Below, piece after piece: positions 1-7,962 of a stretch of 48,726 bases of DNA (positions within the stretch are counted from its first letter, which is position 1; every line of letters starts with the position of its first letter). The stretch is from the NCBI GenBank assembly GCA_002501205.1, contig DLRW01000019.1:76097-124822 (forward strand), in the 5' to 3' direction. The translations under genes and the position numbers were made by a program. Origin of the DNA: Flavobacteriales bacterium UBA7878. Lineage in GTDB: Bacteria; Bacteroidota; Bacteroidia; Flavobacteriales; Schleiferiaceae. The notes under the pieces were generated by a model. That model searched no databases, was not told the origin of the DNA, and saw nothing but the letters and a program-made list of their open reading frames with translations.

Positions 1-63
1 ACCTATATCGGCTGGTATATTAGTGGTGGCTTGGGCATCACCCTGGTGAAATGGAATAAGTAA
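1..63 (+). CDS. 3' end of an unidentified protein (cut by window edge)
   Basis: The first base opens a reading frame of 20 codons ending in TAA at 61-63. The visible peptide ends GLGITLVKWNK and alternates polar and hydrophobic or aromatic residues (YIGWYISGG), as the last strand of an outer-membrane beta barrel does. The stop codon shares a base with the next start (TAATG), so the two genes are probably co-transcribed and translationally coupled. Too little remains to name the family; the barrel reading is inference. Confidence 0.6.
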   Translation, partial: TYIGWYISGGLGITLVKWNK

Positions 64-848
64 TGCGCTTTTTCGGTCTTTGCCTTCTTGCGAGCATATT
101 TCATTTTCCCTTAAAAGCTCAGCTCAGCAATTTCCAGTATTTGGGAGAAGACTATTATGCCGATGAACTCTATCTGGGACTATCTATCCGCCATGTTAAC
201 TTGGAGTTCCCCAATGCCATTCCTCCGGAAAAACACCGGATGAGCGCCTGGACTGGTGACTTCCTCCTCTACCGTACCAATCTGGAAGCTGGAGGCATGA
301 GATACCTTTACCGCAATAAAATTCTGGGAGAGATATTCTATGGCTTTGGTGAAGATTTTACCGACATCGCTCGGGCGGAAGGCAGCACCTTCAGTCATTT
401 CCTAATTGGCGCCCATGATTTTAACTGGAACCTTTGGGTTCGGGATCGATGGGCATTGGCCATGGGTTTCAATCTTACGGATTTGGCCCTGGGCAGCACC
501 TTCATTGTGAAAGACTCTTTAGGCTATGAGCATTTATTTACTCCGGCACCACATGGATGGTATTTGGGTGCCGGACCATCATTAATGGCCGATTATCTGA
601 TCTCTGACTTCTTTCTCTTGGAATTGCAAGCTGATTACACCTTTCATTTCAAGAATCTCGTTCCACTCACCTATGGCGAAAAGGCACCTGGTATTGCCAT
701 GCCTCATCAGTATTTCCTTTCGGCCCATTTGCTTACAAGCTGGGGCCTGTATACCGGAGTTGAGGCATCCTTCCTGAATGATCGTAGCGCCTATAATGGC
801 GATGCTCAAAAACTGGAATGGCAGTTCGGCTTTCGCCTGATGCTCTAA
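63..848 (+). CDS. outer-membrane beta-barrel-like protein of unknown function
   Basis: A 261-residue protein with a Sec signal peptide at residues 1-19 (MRFFGLCLLASIFHFPLKAQ, cut after KAQ). The rest has no long hydrophobic helix and is rich in aromatic and glycine residues in alternating patterns (GWYLGAGPSLMADYLISDFF, LLELQADYTFHF), ending in FGFRLML, like the closing strand of an outer-membrane barrel. ATG overlaps the stop of the preceding gene (TAATG), supporting both the start and an operon. It ends immediately beside the stop codon of the convergent gene on the other strand. I do not recognise the family; outer-membrane location is inferred from signal peptide and strand pattern only. 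Confidence 0.75.
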   Translation: MRFFGLCLLASIFHFPLKAQLSNFQYLGEDYYADELYLGLSIRHVNLEFPNAIPPEKHRMSAWTGDFLLYRTNLEAGGMRYLYRNKILGEIFYGFGEDFTDIARAEGSTFSHFLIGAHDFNWNLWVRDRWALAMGFNLTDLALGSTFIVKDSLGYEHLFTPAPHGWYLGAGPSLMADYLISDFFLLELQADYTFHFKNLVPLTYGEKAPGIAMPHQYFLSAHLLTSWGLYTGVEASFLNDRSAYNGDAQKLEWQFGFRLML

Positions 849-1214
849 TTAATAAGGTTCCTGATTCTGACGATCTTCACCCAGATTTCGGAGTAGAGAG
901 TTAATGAAACTCAAAACCAGAGAAAATAAGAGAGCCCACCAAAAATTGGCTACGTGGAAGCTGCTTAACATGGAGTCGGCCAGCATAATAACCAGAGCAT
1001 TAATCACAAATAGGAAAAGTCCAAAAGTGAAGAGTGTGGCTGGCAAAGTGAAAATCACCAGCAGGGGTTTTATAAACACATTGAGAAGGCCCAGTACAAT
1101 TGCCACCCCAATGGCACTGGTAAATCCATCCAATCGAACGGCATCACCTAAAATCCAGGCAGTAAAAAATACGCTTAGGGTATTAACCAATAGTCTTAAT
1201 AGAATACTTCTCAT
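849..1214 (-). CDS. phage-holin-4_2-like small integral membrane protein
   Basis: A 121-residue protein with four hydrophobic segments (about residues 5-25, 32-52, 56-80 and 88-110) separated by short loops. The pattern, with GLLNVFIKPLLVIFTLPATLFTFGLF in the middle, matches the widespread Phage_holin_4_2 / DUF360 family. Despite the family name these are chromosomal membrane proteins of unknown role, and no phage genes are nearby. It is transcribed divergently from the aminopeptidase gene, with a TAAATTTG box 24 bases upstream of its ATG, and its stop directly abuts the stop of the preceding plus-strand gene. Family assignment is fairly secure; function is not known. Confidence 0.85.
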   Translation of the reverse strand: MRSILLRLLVNTLSVFFTAWILGDAVRLDGFTSAIGVAIVLGLLNVFIKPLLVIFTLPATLFTFGLFLFVINALVIMLADSMLSSFHVANFWWALLFSLVLSFINSLLRNLGEDRQNQEPY

Positions 1215-1237
1215 AGCTAAAACTTAACTTGCGATTC

Positions 1238-1245
1238 CAAATTTA
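1238..1245 (-). promoter_or_regulatory. Bacteroidota -7 box TAAATTTG
   Basis: Matches TAnnTTTG exactly, on the minus strand, 23 bases before the ATG of the holin-like gene. No clear -33 TTTG is visible. Confidence 0.45.
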
Positions 1246-1253
1246 AGTGAAAG

Positions 1254-3134
1254 ATGAGAATGAGATCATTCCTGCTGGGACTTCCTGTTCTGGCCTTAAT
1301 TTCTTGCCAAAACGCTCCAACCAAAGAAAAAGAAAGCATGATGCTTAGTGAAGAAGCCATGAAAACCGGGCAGGACCCCCACTCCTATGCCCAGGCTGAT
1401 GCCAAAGTAAAGCACCTGAATTGGATTGCCGATGTTAACTTCGAAAAGAAGGAAATTAGTGCCGTTGCCAATTGGGATATCGAGGTACAAGCCGGTGCTC
1501 AAAACATTTTCTTCGACATCTACGATTTGCAAATCGACTCCATCAAGGTAGATGGCGATTTGGTGAATTTTGCTTTAAGTCCATTCGATCATCACTTAGG
1601 TCAGGGATTGCGTATTCCCATCAGCGAAAGCTCCAAAAAGGTAAGTATCTATTATCGCACGGGTGATGATGCTCGGGCCTTGCAATGGTTAGATCCCGCT
1701 CAAACCGCCGATAAAAACCATCCTTTCCTCTTTACCCAAAGTCAGGCGATTTTAGCCCGTTCTTGGGTACCTACTCAAGATAGCCCCGGTATTCGTTTTA
1801 CCTACGACGCCAAGGTTAGCGTACCTAAAGATATGATTGCCCTAATGAGTGCTTCCAACCCTATGGAACGCTCGGATGATGGCACCTATAAATTCCAAAT
1901 GCCCCAAGCCATCCCATCCTATTTATTAGCCATGGCTGTGGGTAATGTGCGTTTCGAAGCAATTAGTGATCGTACTGGTGTTTATGCTGAGCCTTCCCTT
2001 TTAGATACCTCAGCCTACGAATTTGCCGATCTTGAAAAAATGGTTCAGGCTGCCGAAGGCTTATATGGTCCCTACGCCTGGGGACGTTATGATCTGATTG
2101 TTTTACCTCCTTCCTTCCCCTTTGGCGGGATGGAAAACCCACGCTTAACCTTCGCCACCCCTACCATTTTGGCGGGCGACCGTTCATTAGTTAGCCTGGT
2201 AGCGCATGAGTTGGCGCATAGCTGGAGTGGCAACCTGGTAACCAATGCTACCTGGGATGATTTCTGGTTAAACGAAGGGTTTACCGTGTACTTCGAACAC
2301 CGTATTATGGAAGCGGTTTATGGCCGTGAATATTCTGAAATGCTGGCCAGTCTTACCCGCGCGGGATTACAAGAGGCTGCCGCCGAAATGCTGAAGGAAG
2401 TACCCAATGACACCAAATTAAAATTGGATTTGGAAGGCCGTAATCCAGATGATGGTGTAACCAGCATTCCTTACGACAAAGGTTATTTCTTCCTGCGCTT
2501 AATTGAAGAAACAGTAGGCCGTGAGCGTTTTGACGAGTTCTTGAAAAACTACTTCCAAGGTCACAAATTTGAAGTGATGACTACGGAAGAGTTTATCGCT
2601 TTCTTAAAGGAGAACCTGTTGAGCGAAGAGGAATATGCTGCAATAAAAGGAGATGAGTGGATTTACGAAACTGGCATTCCTGATAATCTTCCCGAAGTAC
2701 AAAGCGATCGCTTCCAAAAAGTAGATGCAGCTTTAAACACTTTCTTAAGCAGTAGCGAATTACCAGCCAGCGCTATTACTGATGCCTGGACTACCCATGA
2801 GTGGCTACACCTTATTAATAGCTTGCCCGACACTACCAGCCTAGAGCAATTAGCCCAATTGGATGAAGCCTATGGTTTAAGTGCCAGCGGCAATAGTGAA
2901 ATTTCCGCCGCTTGGTTCCAGCCTACCATTGCCGCCGGTTACGAAGCGGTATATCCTAAGGTGGAAAGCTTCTTAACTTCAGTGGGTCGTCGTAAATTCT
3001 TAACCCCTACCTATAAGGCCTTATTAAGTGCTGGTCAGGATAAGATGGCGAAAGACATTTACGCTAAAGCCCGTCCTAATTACCACGCCGTAAGTCGTGA
3101 AACTATGGACGCCTTATTGGACTGGAAAGAATAA
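1254..3134 (+). CDS. M1 family metallopeptidase (leukotriene A4 hydrolase-like aminopeptidase), lipoprotein
   Basis: A 626-residue zinc aminopeptidase predicted to remove N-terminal residues from peptides. A lipoprotein signal (GLPVLALISC, acylated Cys at about residue 19) places it in the envelope. Visible family marks are the substrate-binding GGMENP motif (about residue 292), the zinc site HELAHSW (about residue 318) and the third ligand in NEGFTVYFE, spaced as HExxH-x18-E. The C-terminal helical part (from about residue 490) resembles the LTA4-hydrolase C-terminal domain. Length fits that subfamily. It stands alone, divergent from the gene to its left and followed by a strong hairpin terminator. 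Family and activity class are secure; the natural substrate is unknown. Confidence 0.95.
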   Translation: MRMRSFLLGLPVLALISCQNAPTKEKESMMLSEEAMKTGQDPHSYAQADAKVKHLNWIADVNFEKKEISAVANWDIEVQAGAQNIFFDIYDLQIDSIKVDGDLVNFALSPFDHHLGQGLRIPISESSKKVSIYYRTGDDARALQWLDPAQTADKNHPFLFTQSQAILARSWVPTQDSPGIRFTYDAKVSVPKDMIALMSASNPMERSDDGTYKFQMPQAIPSYLLAMAVGNVRFEAISDRTGVYAEPSLLDTSAYEFADLEKMVQAAEGLYGPYAWGRYDLIVLPPSFPFGGMENPRLTFATPTILAGDRSLVSLVAHELAHSWSGNLVTNATWDDFWLNEGFTVYFEHRIMEAVYGREYSEMLASLTRAGLQEAAAEMLKEVPNDTKLKLDLEGRNPDDGVTSIPYDKGYFFLRLIEETVGRERFDEFLKNYFQGHKFEVMTTEEFIAFLKENLLSEEEYAAIKGDEWIYETGIPDNLPEVQSDRFQKVDAALNTFLSSSELPASAITDAWTTHEWLHLINSLPDTTSLEQLAQLDEAYGLSASGNSEISAAWFQPTIAAGYEAVYPKVESFLTSVGRRKFLTPTYKALLSAGQDKMAKDIYAKARPNYHAVSRETMDALLDWKE

Positions 3135-3153
3135 TAGCTAAAGACTTTATAGC

Positions 3154-3189
3154 AAAGCCCGTTTCCTTTTATACGTGACGGGCTTTTTT
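3154..3189 (+). terminator. intrinsic terminator after the aminopeptidase gene
   Basis: Perfect 9-bp stem AAAGCCCGT (3154-3162) with ACGGGCTTT (3178-3186), a 15-base loop and a T run to 3189, 20 bases after the stop codon. Confidence 0.85.
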
Positions 3190-3216
3190 ATTGGAATAAG
3201 ATCAAGGCTTAAAATG

Positions 3217-3233
3217 GTCTTTATACTAAAGAC
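3217..3233. repeat. 7-bp inverted repeat upstream of the membrane-anchored gene
   Basis: GTCTTTA-tac-TAAAGAC, a perfect inverted repeat 32 bases upstream of the next ATG. A related odd palindrome TAAAGACTTTA lies at 3139-3149. It could be an operator or a small hairpin; nothing else supports either. Confidence 0.35.
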
Positions 3234-3265
3234 AGAAATGCTCAGTTTGCTTACAAAGTTCAGCT

Positions 3266-4090
3266 ATGTCGAAACTCAATCGTTACAATCAAAAGCTCTT
3301 AGCCATAATTGGCACCCTAGTACTCATTATCGGTGCTGGTAGTATTCTCCTGGGTTTAGGAGTTTGGATCTACGACGGGATATTTGATCAACCCCAGCGC
3401 CAGGAAACCGGGGTTTTAATTCAAGATCCTGAGAATCCCAATGCCGATCCGGAAGCTCCTACTGTAAAACAAAGCTTGAGTTTTTATGATCCGGTTCGTT
3501 TGGATACCATTGGCTCATCCTACCTAATTCCCGTGGGACAAAAAAATCAGGAACCCCGCGACGGTCGAAGAAATTACAAATTCGGCTCTAGAGAGATCTT
3601 AAGTTTTTCCAAGGGTTATTATCAATATCAAAAGGGCCTTCACAACAATTTTGTGATCTACAATCATCAAGATGAAAGTCGCAGAAAGGTATTCGATCAA
3701 TTAGTGGCCGTAAGCCAATGGGCCTACTATCGCAATGACAGCAATAAAGTTTTACTCTTCAAAGCCAGCACGGAGGACAATAATCACGATGCAGTATTGG
3801 ACGATTTGGACCATCAAAAGCTCTTTGTGTACAGCATTCAAAATCAAGAACTACAGGAGTTTAAATTGGCTCATCATCAGGTAATCGACTTTAGACCCAT
3901 GGAAGGCAGCCCTTTGGTTGCGATCGAAACACGCCTGGACTTAAATGAAAATGATATCTATAAACATGAAGAGCCTATTGAGTACTATGCCTTAAACCTG
4001 CAAACTATGTCCATGATGCCCTTAATATCAGCAAAGCTTAAAACAGAAATGCAAGGCATTTTGGATCAGGAGAAAACGGGTCGACCTTAA
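3266..4090 (+). CDS. membrane-anchored protein of unknown function
   Basis: A 274-residue protein with one hydrophobic segment at residues 10-34 (LLAIIGTLVLIIGAGSILLG) and a large soluble C-terminal part, probably periplasmic. That part contains two acidic, calcium-loop-like stretches (EDNNHDAVLDDLD near residue 173 and DLNENDIYKHEEP near 219), each after a beta-strand-like segment, which may bind a divalent metal. I do not recognise a family. It sits alone between the terminator of the aminopeptidase gene and a convergent lipoprotein gene, so it appears to have its own promoter. Translation start ATG is the only good option. The existence of the gene is well supported by length and codon pattern; its role is open. 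Confidence 0.75.
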   Translation: MSKLNRYNQKLLAIIGTLVLIIGAGSILLGLGVWIYDGIFDQPQRQETGVLIQDPENPNADPEAPTVKQSLSFYDPVRLDTIGSSYLIPVGQKNQEPRDGRRNYKFGSREILSFSKGYYQYQKGLHNNFVIYNHQDESRRKVFDQLVAVSQWAYYRNDSNKVLLFKASTEDNNHDAVLDDLDHQKLFVYSIQNQELQEFKLAHHQVIDFRPMEGSPLVAIETRLDLNENDIYKHEEPIEYYALNLQTMSMMPLISAKLKTEMQGILDQEKTGRP

Positions 4091-4099
4091 ATGAGGAGC

Positions 4100-4129
4100 A
4101 AAAAAAACCGCCTTGATTGTGCAAGGCGG
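4100..4129 (-). terminator. intrinsic terminator of the lipoprotein gene
   Basis: Perfect 8-bp stem CCGCCTTG (4108-4115) and CAAGGCGG (4122-4129) with a 6-base loop. The eight A residues at 4100-4107 give a T run on the minus strand only, so it serves the minus-strand gene ending at 4150. Confidence 0.85.
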
Positions 4130-4149
4130 CCTCCGATAAGCAGAAATTA

Positions 4150-4761
4150 CTATTCTGCAACCAAATCAAGCGTTTGGGCGGTAGTGCTAAGCCCTTGTAA
4201 ATCTGATAATAAGAAGGTGATTTTACCGCTGCATTTCTTGCGCTCAGTTACGTTCACCGAAATAAACTCATCGGCCAACTCAACATCCTCGTAAGACAGG
4301 GTGAGCTTGCCATTGTTAACTGTGGCCTGCATGGTTCCGGCAGTTTCATAACCACTTACGGTATACACACCAAACCAACGTTTATCATTCACTTTGGGAT
4401 AAATCACAAATTCATCCGCCTTAATAGCTCCTGGAGCATTGGCACCACTTTGCCAGTTCAGGGTTTTAGAGGCAGTTGGAATTTCAGTAAGATGCAATAA
4501 CATGTATTGCTTGCGATCCAATACATCATCCTTATAAATGAAAATGTCGAAATAGCTTTTATTGGTATTCACATCGGTGGCAACATAAGCACTGTACTTG
4601 TTTAAGCTGGTGCTATCAGTGCCCACTGAAATCATGTTATTGGTTAAGGCCGAAGGATTGTTGTTACCATTATTACCCGGATCATTCGTTGTAGAGTCAT
4701 CATCCTTTTCACAGGCGATTAAACTTATTGCGAGCAATGGTAAGATTAGCAGACGTTTCAT
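4150..4761 (-). CDS. lipoprotein of unknown function
   Basis: A 203-residue protein with a lipoprotein signal peptide (LLPLLAISLIAC, Cys at residue 17) followed by EKDDD. An acidic stretch right after the acylated cysteine resembles the surface-export signal described for Bacteroidota lipoproteins, so surface exposure is plausible (inference). Residues 20-40 are a low-complexity Asn/Asp/Pro linker (NDPGNNGNNNP), then comes a soluble domain of strand-like segments with no motif I recognise. The gene is monocistronic: its own promoter-like pair (TTG, 20 bases, TAGTTTTG) lies upstream and a strong terminator downstream. Confidence 0.75.
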   Translation of the reverse strand: MKRLLILPLLAISLIACEKDDDSTTNDPGNNGNNNPSALTNNMISVGTDSTSLNKYSAYVATDVNTNKSYFDIFIYKDDVLDRKQYMLLHLTEIPTASKTLNWQSGANAPGAIKADEFVIYPKVNDKRWFGVYTVSGYETAGTMQATVNNGKLTLSYEDVELADEFISVNVTERKKCSGKITFLLSDLQGLSTTAQTLDLVAE

Positions 4762-4789
4762 AAAAATGGGGGTTTAAATTGATTTAGGC

Positions 4790-4820
4790 CAAAACTAAAA
4801 GCTGTAGCCAGCGGCATCAA
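4790..4820 (-). promoter_or_regulatory. promoter of the lipoprotein gene
   Basis: On the minus strand, TTG (4820-4818), 20 bases, then TAGTTTTG (4797-4790), which fits the Bacteroidota -33/-7 arrangement, 28 bases before the ATG. An imperfect hairpin (GCGGCA 4811-4816 with TGCCGC 4830-4835) overlaps its upstream part and may end the preceding murF-alr transcript. Confidence 0.5.
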
Positions 4821-4855
4821 TAAGGCATTTGCCGCATTTCCCCATTGGGCCTGAC

Positions 4856-7321
4856 TTAAGCCATATAATAGACTCTTTTCACCCGGGCTGAAATTCCGGT
4901 TAAAACCTCATAGGCAATGGTGTTCATCGCAGTGGCCATTTCCTGAACCGGCAAATCCTGACCAAAAATGAGTACCTCATCGCCCTCTTTAATGGGATCA
5001 TCGCCCACGGCCACCATGCACATATCCATGCACACCCTACCCACAATCGGATAACGTTTTCCACGAATGCTAATACGCCCCTTGCCATTGCTTAAACTGC
5101 GAGCATAGCCATCGGCATAGCCAATGGAAACCACCGCAATGCACTCCTTGTCTTCCGCCTTCCAGCTACGGCCATAGCCAACACTATCACCCGCCTCCAC
5201 CTCTTTAACTTGCGAAACGGTAGCCTTTAATTCTGCCACTGCCAATAACTGAGCTTGATCTTCAGGATGCGGGGCCACACCATATAAGCCAATTCCCAAT
5301 CGCACCATATCAAAATAGGCCTCGGGATAAGCTTCAATGGCACCGGTATTGGCAATATGTTTTAAAAAGCCTGTGCCGAGCTCCTTTTCTAAAAGTGCCG
5401 TCATGCTTTGAAAGCGAGCAATCTGAGTCTGGGTAAACTCGGCTTCGGCCGGATCATCTGATGCGGCTAAATGCGAGAAAACAGAGGCTAATTCCAATTC
5501 CGGACAGGACCTTAATTCTTGAATCACTTGCTCCAGTTCATTGGCGGAAAAGCCCAGGCGATTCATGCCGGTTTCCAGCTTTAAATGAATTTTGAGTCCT
5601 TCATTTCGCAATCGAGCTAATTGCACGATTTCCTCCAATCTTTTAAAACTGTAGACCTCGGGTTCCAACTGATAATCGAAAAAAGAATCCAGGGCCGAAG
5701 TTTCCGGGTTCAATACCATAATAGGCAGCGCAATTCCCGCTTTGCGCAAAGCCACTCCTTCATCAGCATAAGCCACAGCCAGATAATCTACACCATGAAA
5801 AGCCAATACTCGCGCGACCTCCTCACTGCCGGTTCCATATGCAAAGGCCTTAACCATCACCATGAGCTTGGTACCTTTCTGCAGCCGACTGCGGTAATAA
5901 TTAAGATTGTGCACCAGGCGATTCAAATGAATTTCCATCACCGTTTCATGTCGCTGACGAGCCAATATCTTATCAATCTTCTCAAAGGCAAAAGGCCGGG
6001 AACCCTTTAAAAGAACAGCCCGCCCCTGCCAGGAATATTGAAACATCTGAGCTATAAAAGCCTCGGTAGATTCGAAGTACTGTACGGGTATATGAATATC
6101 TAAAGGATGAGCCTGCAATTGTGGTCCGATCGCGAAAATTTGCTCTAGATCCTGATTGGCAATCACCTGCGACAAGGCCTCCTGCAAGGCTTCGGCCGAA
6201 AGGCCCGATTGCATCATATCACTCAAAACCAAAACCCTGGAACGATCCTTACCATGTTCCTGCAAAAAGTGCAGGGCAATGCGCAATGATTCTAAATCGC
6301 TATTGTAGGCATCATTAATGAGCAGGGTGTTTTGATGCCCCTCCTTCATTTCCAAACGCATCTCTATCGGGCTCAAGGCCTGAAGCGATCTTTGCAAGGT
6401 TTTGGGCTCCACTCCCAAATGCAAGGCCATATACAAAGCATTGACGGCATTCTGAATGGAGGCCTCATCTCCGAAAGGTATCCGCGCCTCTAAATCGAAA
6501 ATAGAATTATGAAAAAGGAAATGGCAATGATCGCTTCCCTTATCTAAAATCTCTAACCAAGCCTCGACCTTACCCTTGGTTTTAGACCAGGGATAGATCT
6601 TCAAACTATGATTGGATTTAAAGCTTTCCATTTCTTCCGCCAGTTCTGCTTGATCGGCCGAATAGATTAAAAACTTCGCTTCTTGAAAGAGCTTTAACTT
6701 CTCTTGTATCTTCTGTTTGTTATCGCGGAAATTCTCCCCGTGGGCCGAACCAATATTGGTAAAGATTCCGGCTTCGGGTTTCAAGATCGACTCTAATTGG
6801 GCCATTTCACCCGGAAGGGAAATACCGGCCTCGAAAATGCCGATCTCACAATTTTCGGGCATCGCCCATAAGGCCAGAGGAACCCCAATTTGTGAATTGA
6901 AACTTTTAGGACTGCGGTACACATTCGGCAGGCTATTCATCAGGCGATACAGCCATTCCTTCACCACCGTTTTACCATTGCTACCGGTGATGGCAATCAA
7001 TTGGGGATTCAGCTCCTGGCGTATCGCTCGAGCTAATTTTTGCAATGCCAATAGACTGTTGGGACAAACTAAAAACAGGGCTTCTTCCAAAGCCGGTAAA
7101 CTGGGGATTTCCTCCACCACAAAAAGCCGAACCCCTTTCTGGTAAAGACTTTCGATATAATGATGTCCGTCGTGATGCTTGCCGCGAAGTGCAAAGAACA
7201 ACTGCCCATCTCCGGCACTAAACTGTCTGCTATCAAAGAGGATTCTGCCAACTTCCTGAGCTGGAATCGGTGGGTGCTGCGCCCCGATGCGATCCGCTAT
7301 TTGTTGACTGTTCCAATTCAC
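4856..7321 (-). CDS. bifunctional UDP-MurNAc-tripeptide:D-Ala-D-Ala ligase / alanine racemase (MurF-Alr)
   Basis: An 821-residue fusion acting in cytoplasmic peptidoglycan precursor synthesis. Residues 1-450 are MurF, which adds D-Ala-D-Ala to the UDP-MurNAc-tripeptide; the ATP loop ITGSNGKTVVKEW is near residue 112. Residues 455-821 are alanine racemase, which makes D-Ala from L-Ala: the pyridoxal-phosphate lysine lies in MVMVKAFAYGTG near residue 487 and the RLGIGLYG and CMDMCMV motifs follow. This fusion is known in Bacteroidota and lets one protein make and use the D-Ala supply. The start is GTG: the stop codon two codons upstream rules out an extension, and the GTG overlaps the TGA of the thymidine kinase gene (GTGA), implying translational coupling. 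Confidence 0.95.
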   Translation of the reverse strand: MNWNSQQIADRIGAQHPPIPAQEVGRILFDSRQFSAGDGQLFFALRGKHHDGHHYIESLYQKGVRLFVVEEIPSLPALEEALFLVCPNSLLALQKLARAIRQELNPQLIAITGSNGKTVVKEWLYRLMNSLPNVYRSPKSFNSQIGVPLALWAMPENCEIGIFEAGISLPGEMAQLESILKPEAGIFTNIGSAHGENFRDNKQKIQEKLKLFQEAKFLIYSADQAELAEEMESFKSNHSLKIYPWSKTKGKVEAWLEILDKGSDHCHFLFHNSIFDLEARIPFGDEASIQNAVNALYMALHLGVEPKTLQRSLQALSPIEMRLEMKEGHQNTLLINDAYNSDLESLRIALHFLQEHGKDRSRVLVLSDMMQSGLSAEALQEALSQVIANQDLEQIFAIGPQLQAHPLDIHIPVQYFESTEAFIAQMFQYSWQGRAVLLKGSRPFAFEKIDKILARQRHETVMEIHLNRLVHNLNYYRSRLQKGTKLMVMVKAFAYGTGSEEVARVLAFHGVDYLAVAYADEGVALRKAGIALPIMVLNPETSALDSFFDYQLEPEVYSFKRLEEIVQLARLRNEGLKIHLKLETGMNRLGFSANELEQVIQELRSCPELELASVFSHLAASDDPAEAEFTQTQIARFQSMTALLEKELGTGFLKHIANTGAIEAYPEAYFDMVRLGIGLYGVAPHPEDQAQLLAVAELKATVSQVKEVEAGDSVGYGRSWKAEDKECIAVVSIGYADGYARSLSNGKGRISIRGKRYPIVGRVCMDMCMVAVGDDPIKEGDEVLIFGQDLPVQEMATAMNTIAYEVLTGISARVKRVYYMA

Positions 7322-7914
7322 AATTTAGCTTTCTTTTCTTGAGCACGAATTTCATTAAAGGCCGCTCTGCTCAAGGGCTCATATTGTTCTTTTGCCCCTA
7401 AAAACACCTGCTTTTGATCGGCGGTAGTGCGATGTGAATAATGGGCCAAATTACCGGTACGCATACATACCGCGTGCACCTTGGTTACATACTCGGCAGT
7501 AGCCATTAAATAAGGCATGGGTCCAAAAGGTCGACCTTGGAAATCCATATCCAAACCCGCCACAATAACTCGACAACCGCGATTAGCCAATTCATTGCAA
7601 ACTTCTACGATTCCTTCATCAAAAAACTGAGCCTCATCAATCCCCACCACATCAACATCATCGGCTAAAATCAGAATGTTGGAACTTCCTTCCACCGGGG
7701 TGCTCCGAATAGCATTATTATCATGACTCACCACTTCTTCATCGCTATAGCGAGTGTCGACCAGAGGCTTAAAAATCTCCACTTTTTGACGAGCAAATTG
7801 CGCTCTTTTTAAACGACGAATAAGCTCCTCGGTCTTGCCGGAAAACATGCTTCCGCAGATTACTTCGATACAGCCGCTAGGCTTTTGATGATTTACTGTA
7901 TTTTCGAGGAACAT
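7318..7914 (-). CDS. tdk: thymidine kinase (type II)
   Basis: A 198-residue cytoplasmic enzyme that phosphorylates thymidine to dTMP with ATP in the salvage pathway. The P-loop GSMFSGKTEELIRRL is near residue 21, the Walker B-like DEAQFF near residue 95, and the lasso-region motif GAKEQYEPLSR near residue 173. The zinc-binding cysteines of the classical enzyme are absent: the usual CxxC positions read VCMRTGN and the second pair reads LSRAAF. I recall the same loss in other Bacteroidota thymidine kinases, so it should not imply inactivity. It is the first gene of a two-gene unit with murF-alr, overlapping it by four bases, with a TAGTTTTG box upstream. Confidence 0.94.
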   Translation of the reverse strand: MFLENTVNHQKPSGCIEVICGSMFSGKTEELIRRLKRAQFARQKVEIFKPLVDTRYSDEEVVSHDNNAIRSTPVEGSSNILILADDVDVVGIDEAQFFDEGIVEVCNELANRGCRVIVAGLDMDFQGRPFGPMPYLMATAEYVTKVHAVCMRTGNLAHYSHRTTADQKQVFLGAKEQYEPLSRAAFNEIRAQEKKAKL

Positions 7915-7934
7915 TTTTTCGCTTAATTACAGCA

Positions 7935-7942
7935 CAAAACTA
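7935..7942 (-). promoter_or_regulatory. -7 box TAGTTTTG upstream of tdk
   Basis: Exact TAnnTTTG match on the minus strand, 20 bases before the tdk ATG, in the 48-base divergent gap. No clear -33 element. Confidence 0.45.
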
Positions 7943-7962
7943 AGGAATAAACACGCCGTTCG

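Noticed and set aside
849..1214. Prophage remnant because of the holin-like protein
   Set aside because: The Phage_holin_4_2 family is mostly chromosomal and no other phage gene, integrase or attachment site is present.
904..1227. 107-residue plus-strand frame
   Set aside because: Lies antisense to the holin-like gene; its composition is low-complexity Lys/Thr/Ile and has no domain-like pattern.
6717..7145. 142-residue plus-strand frame
   Set aside because: Antisense to the MurF half of the MurF-Alr fusion, whose motifs are clear on the other strand.
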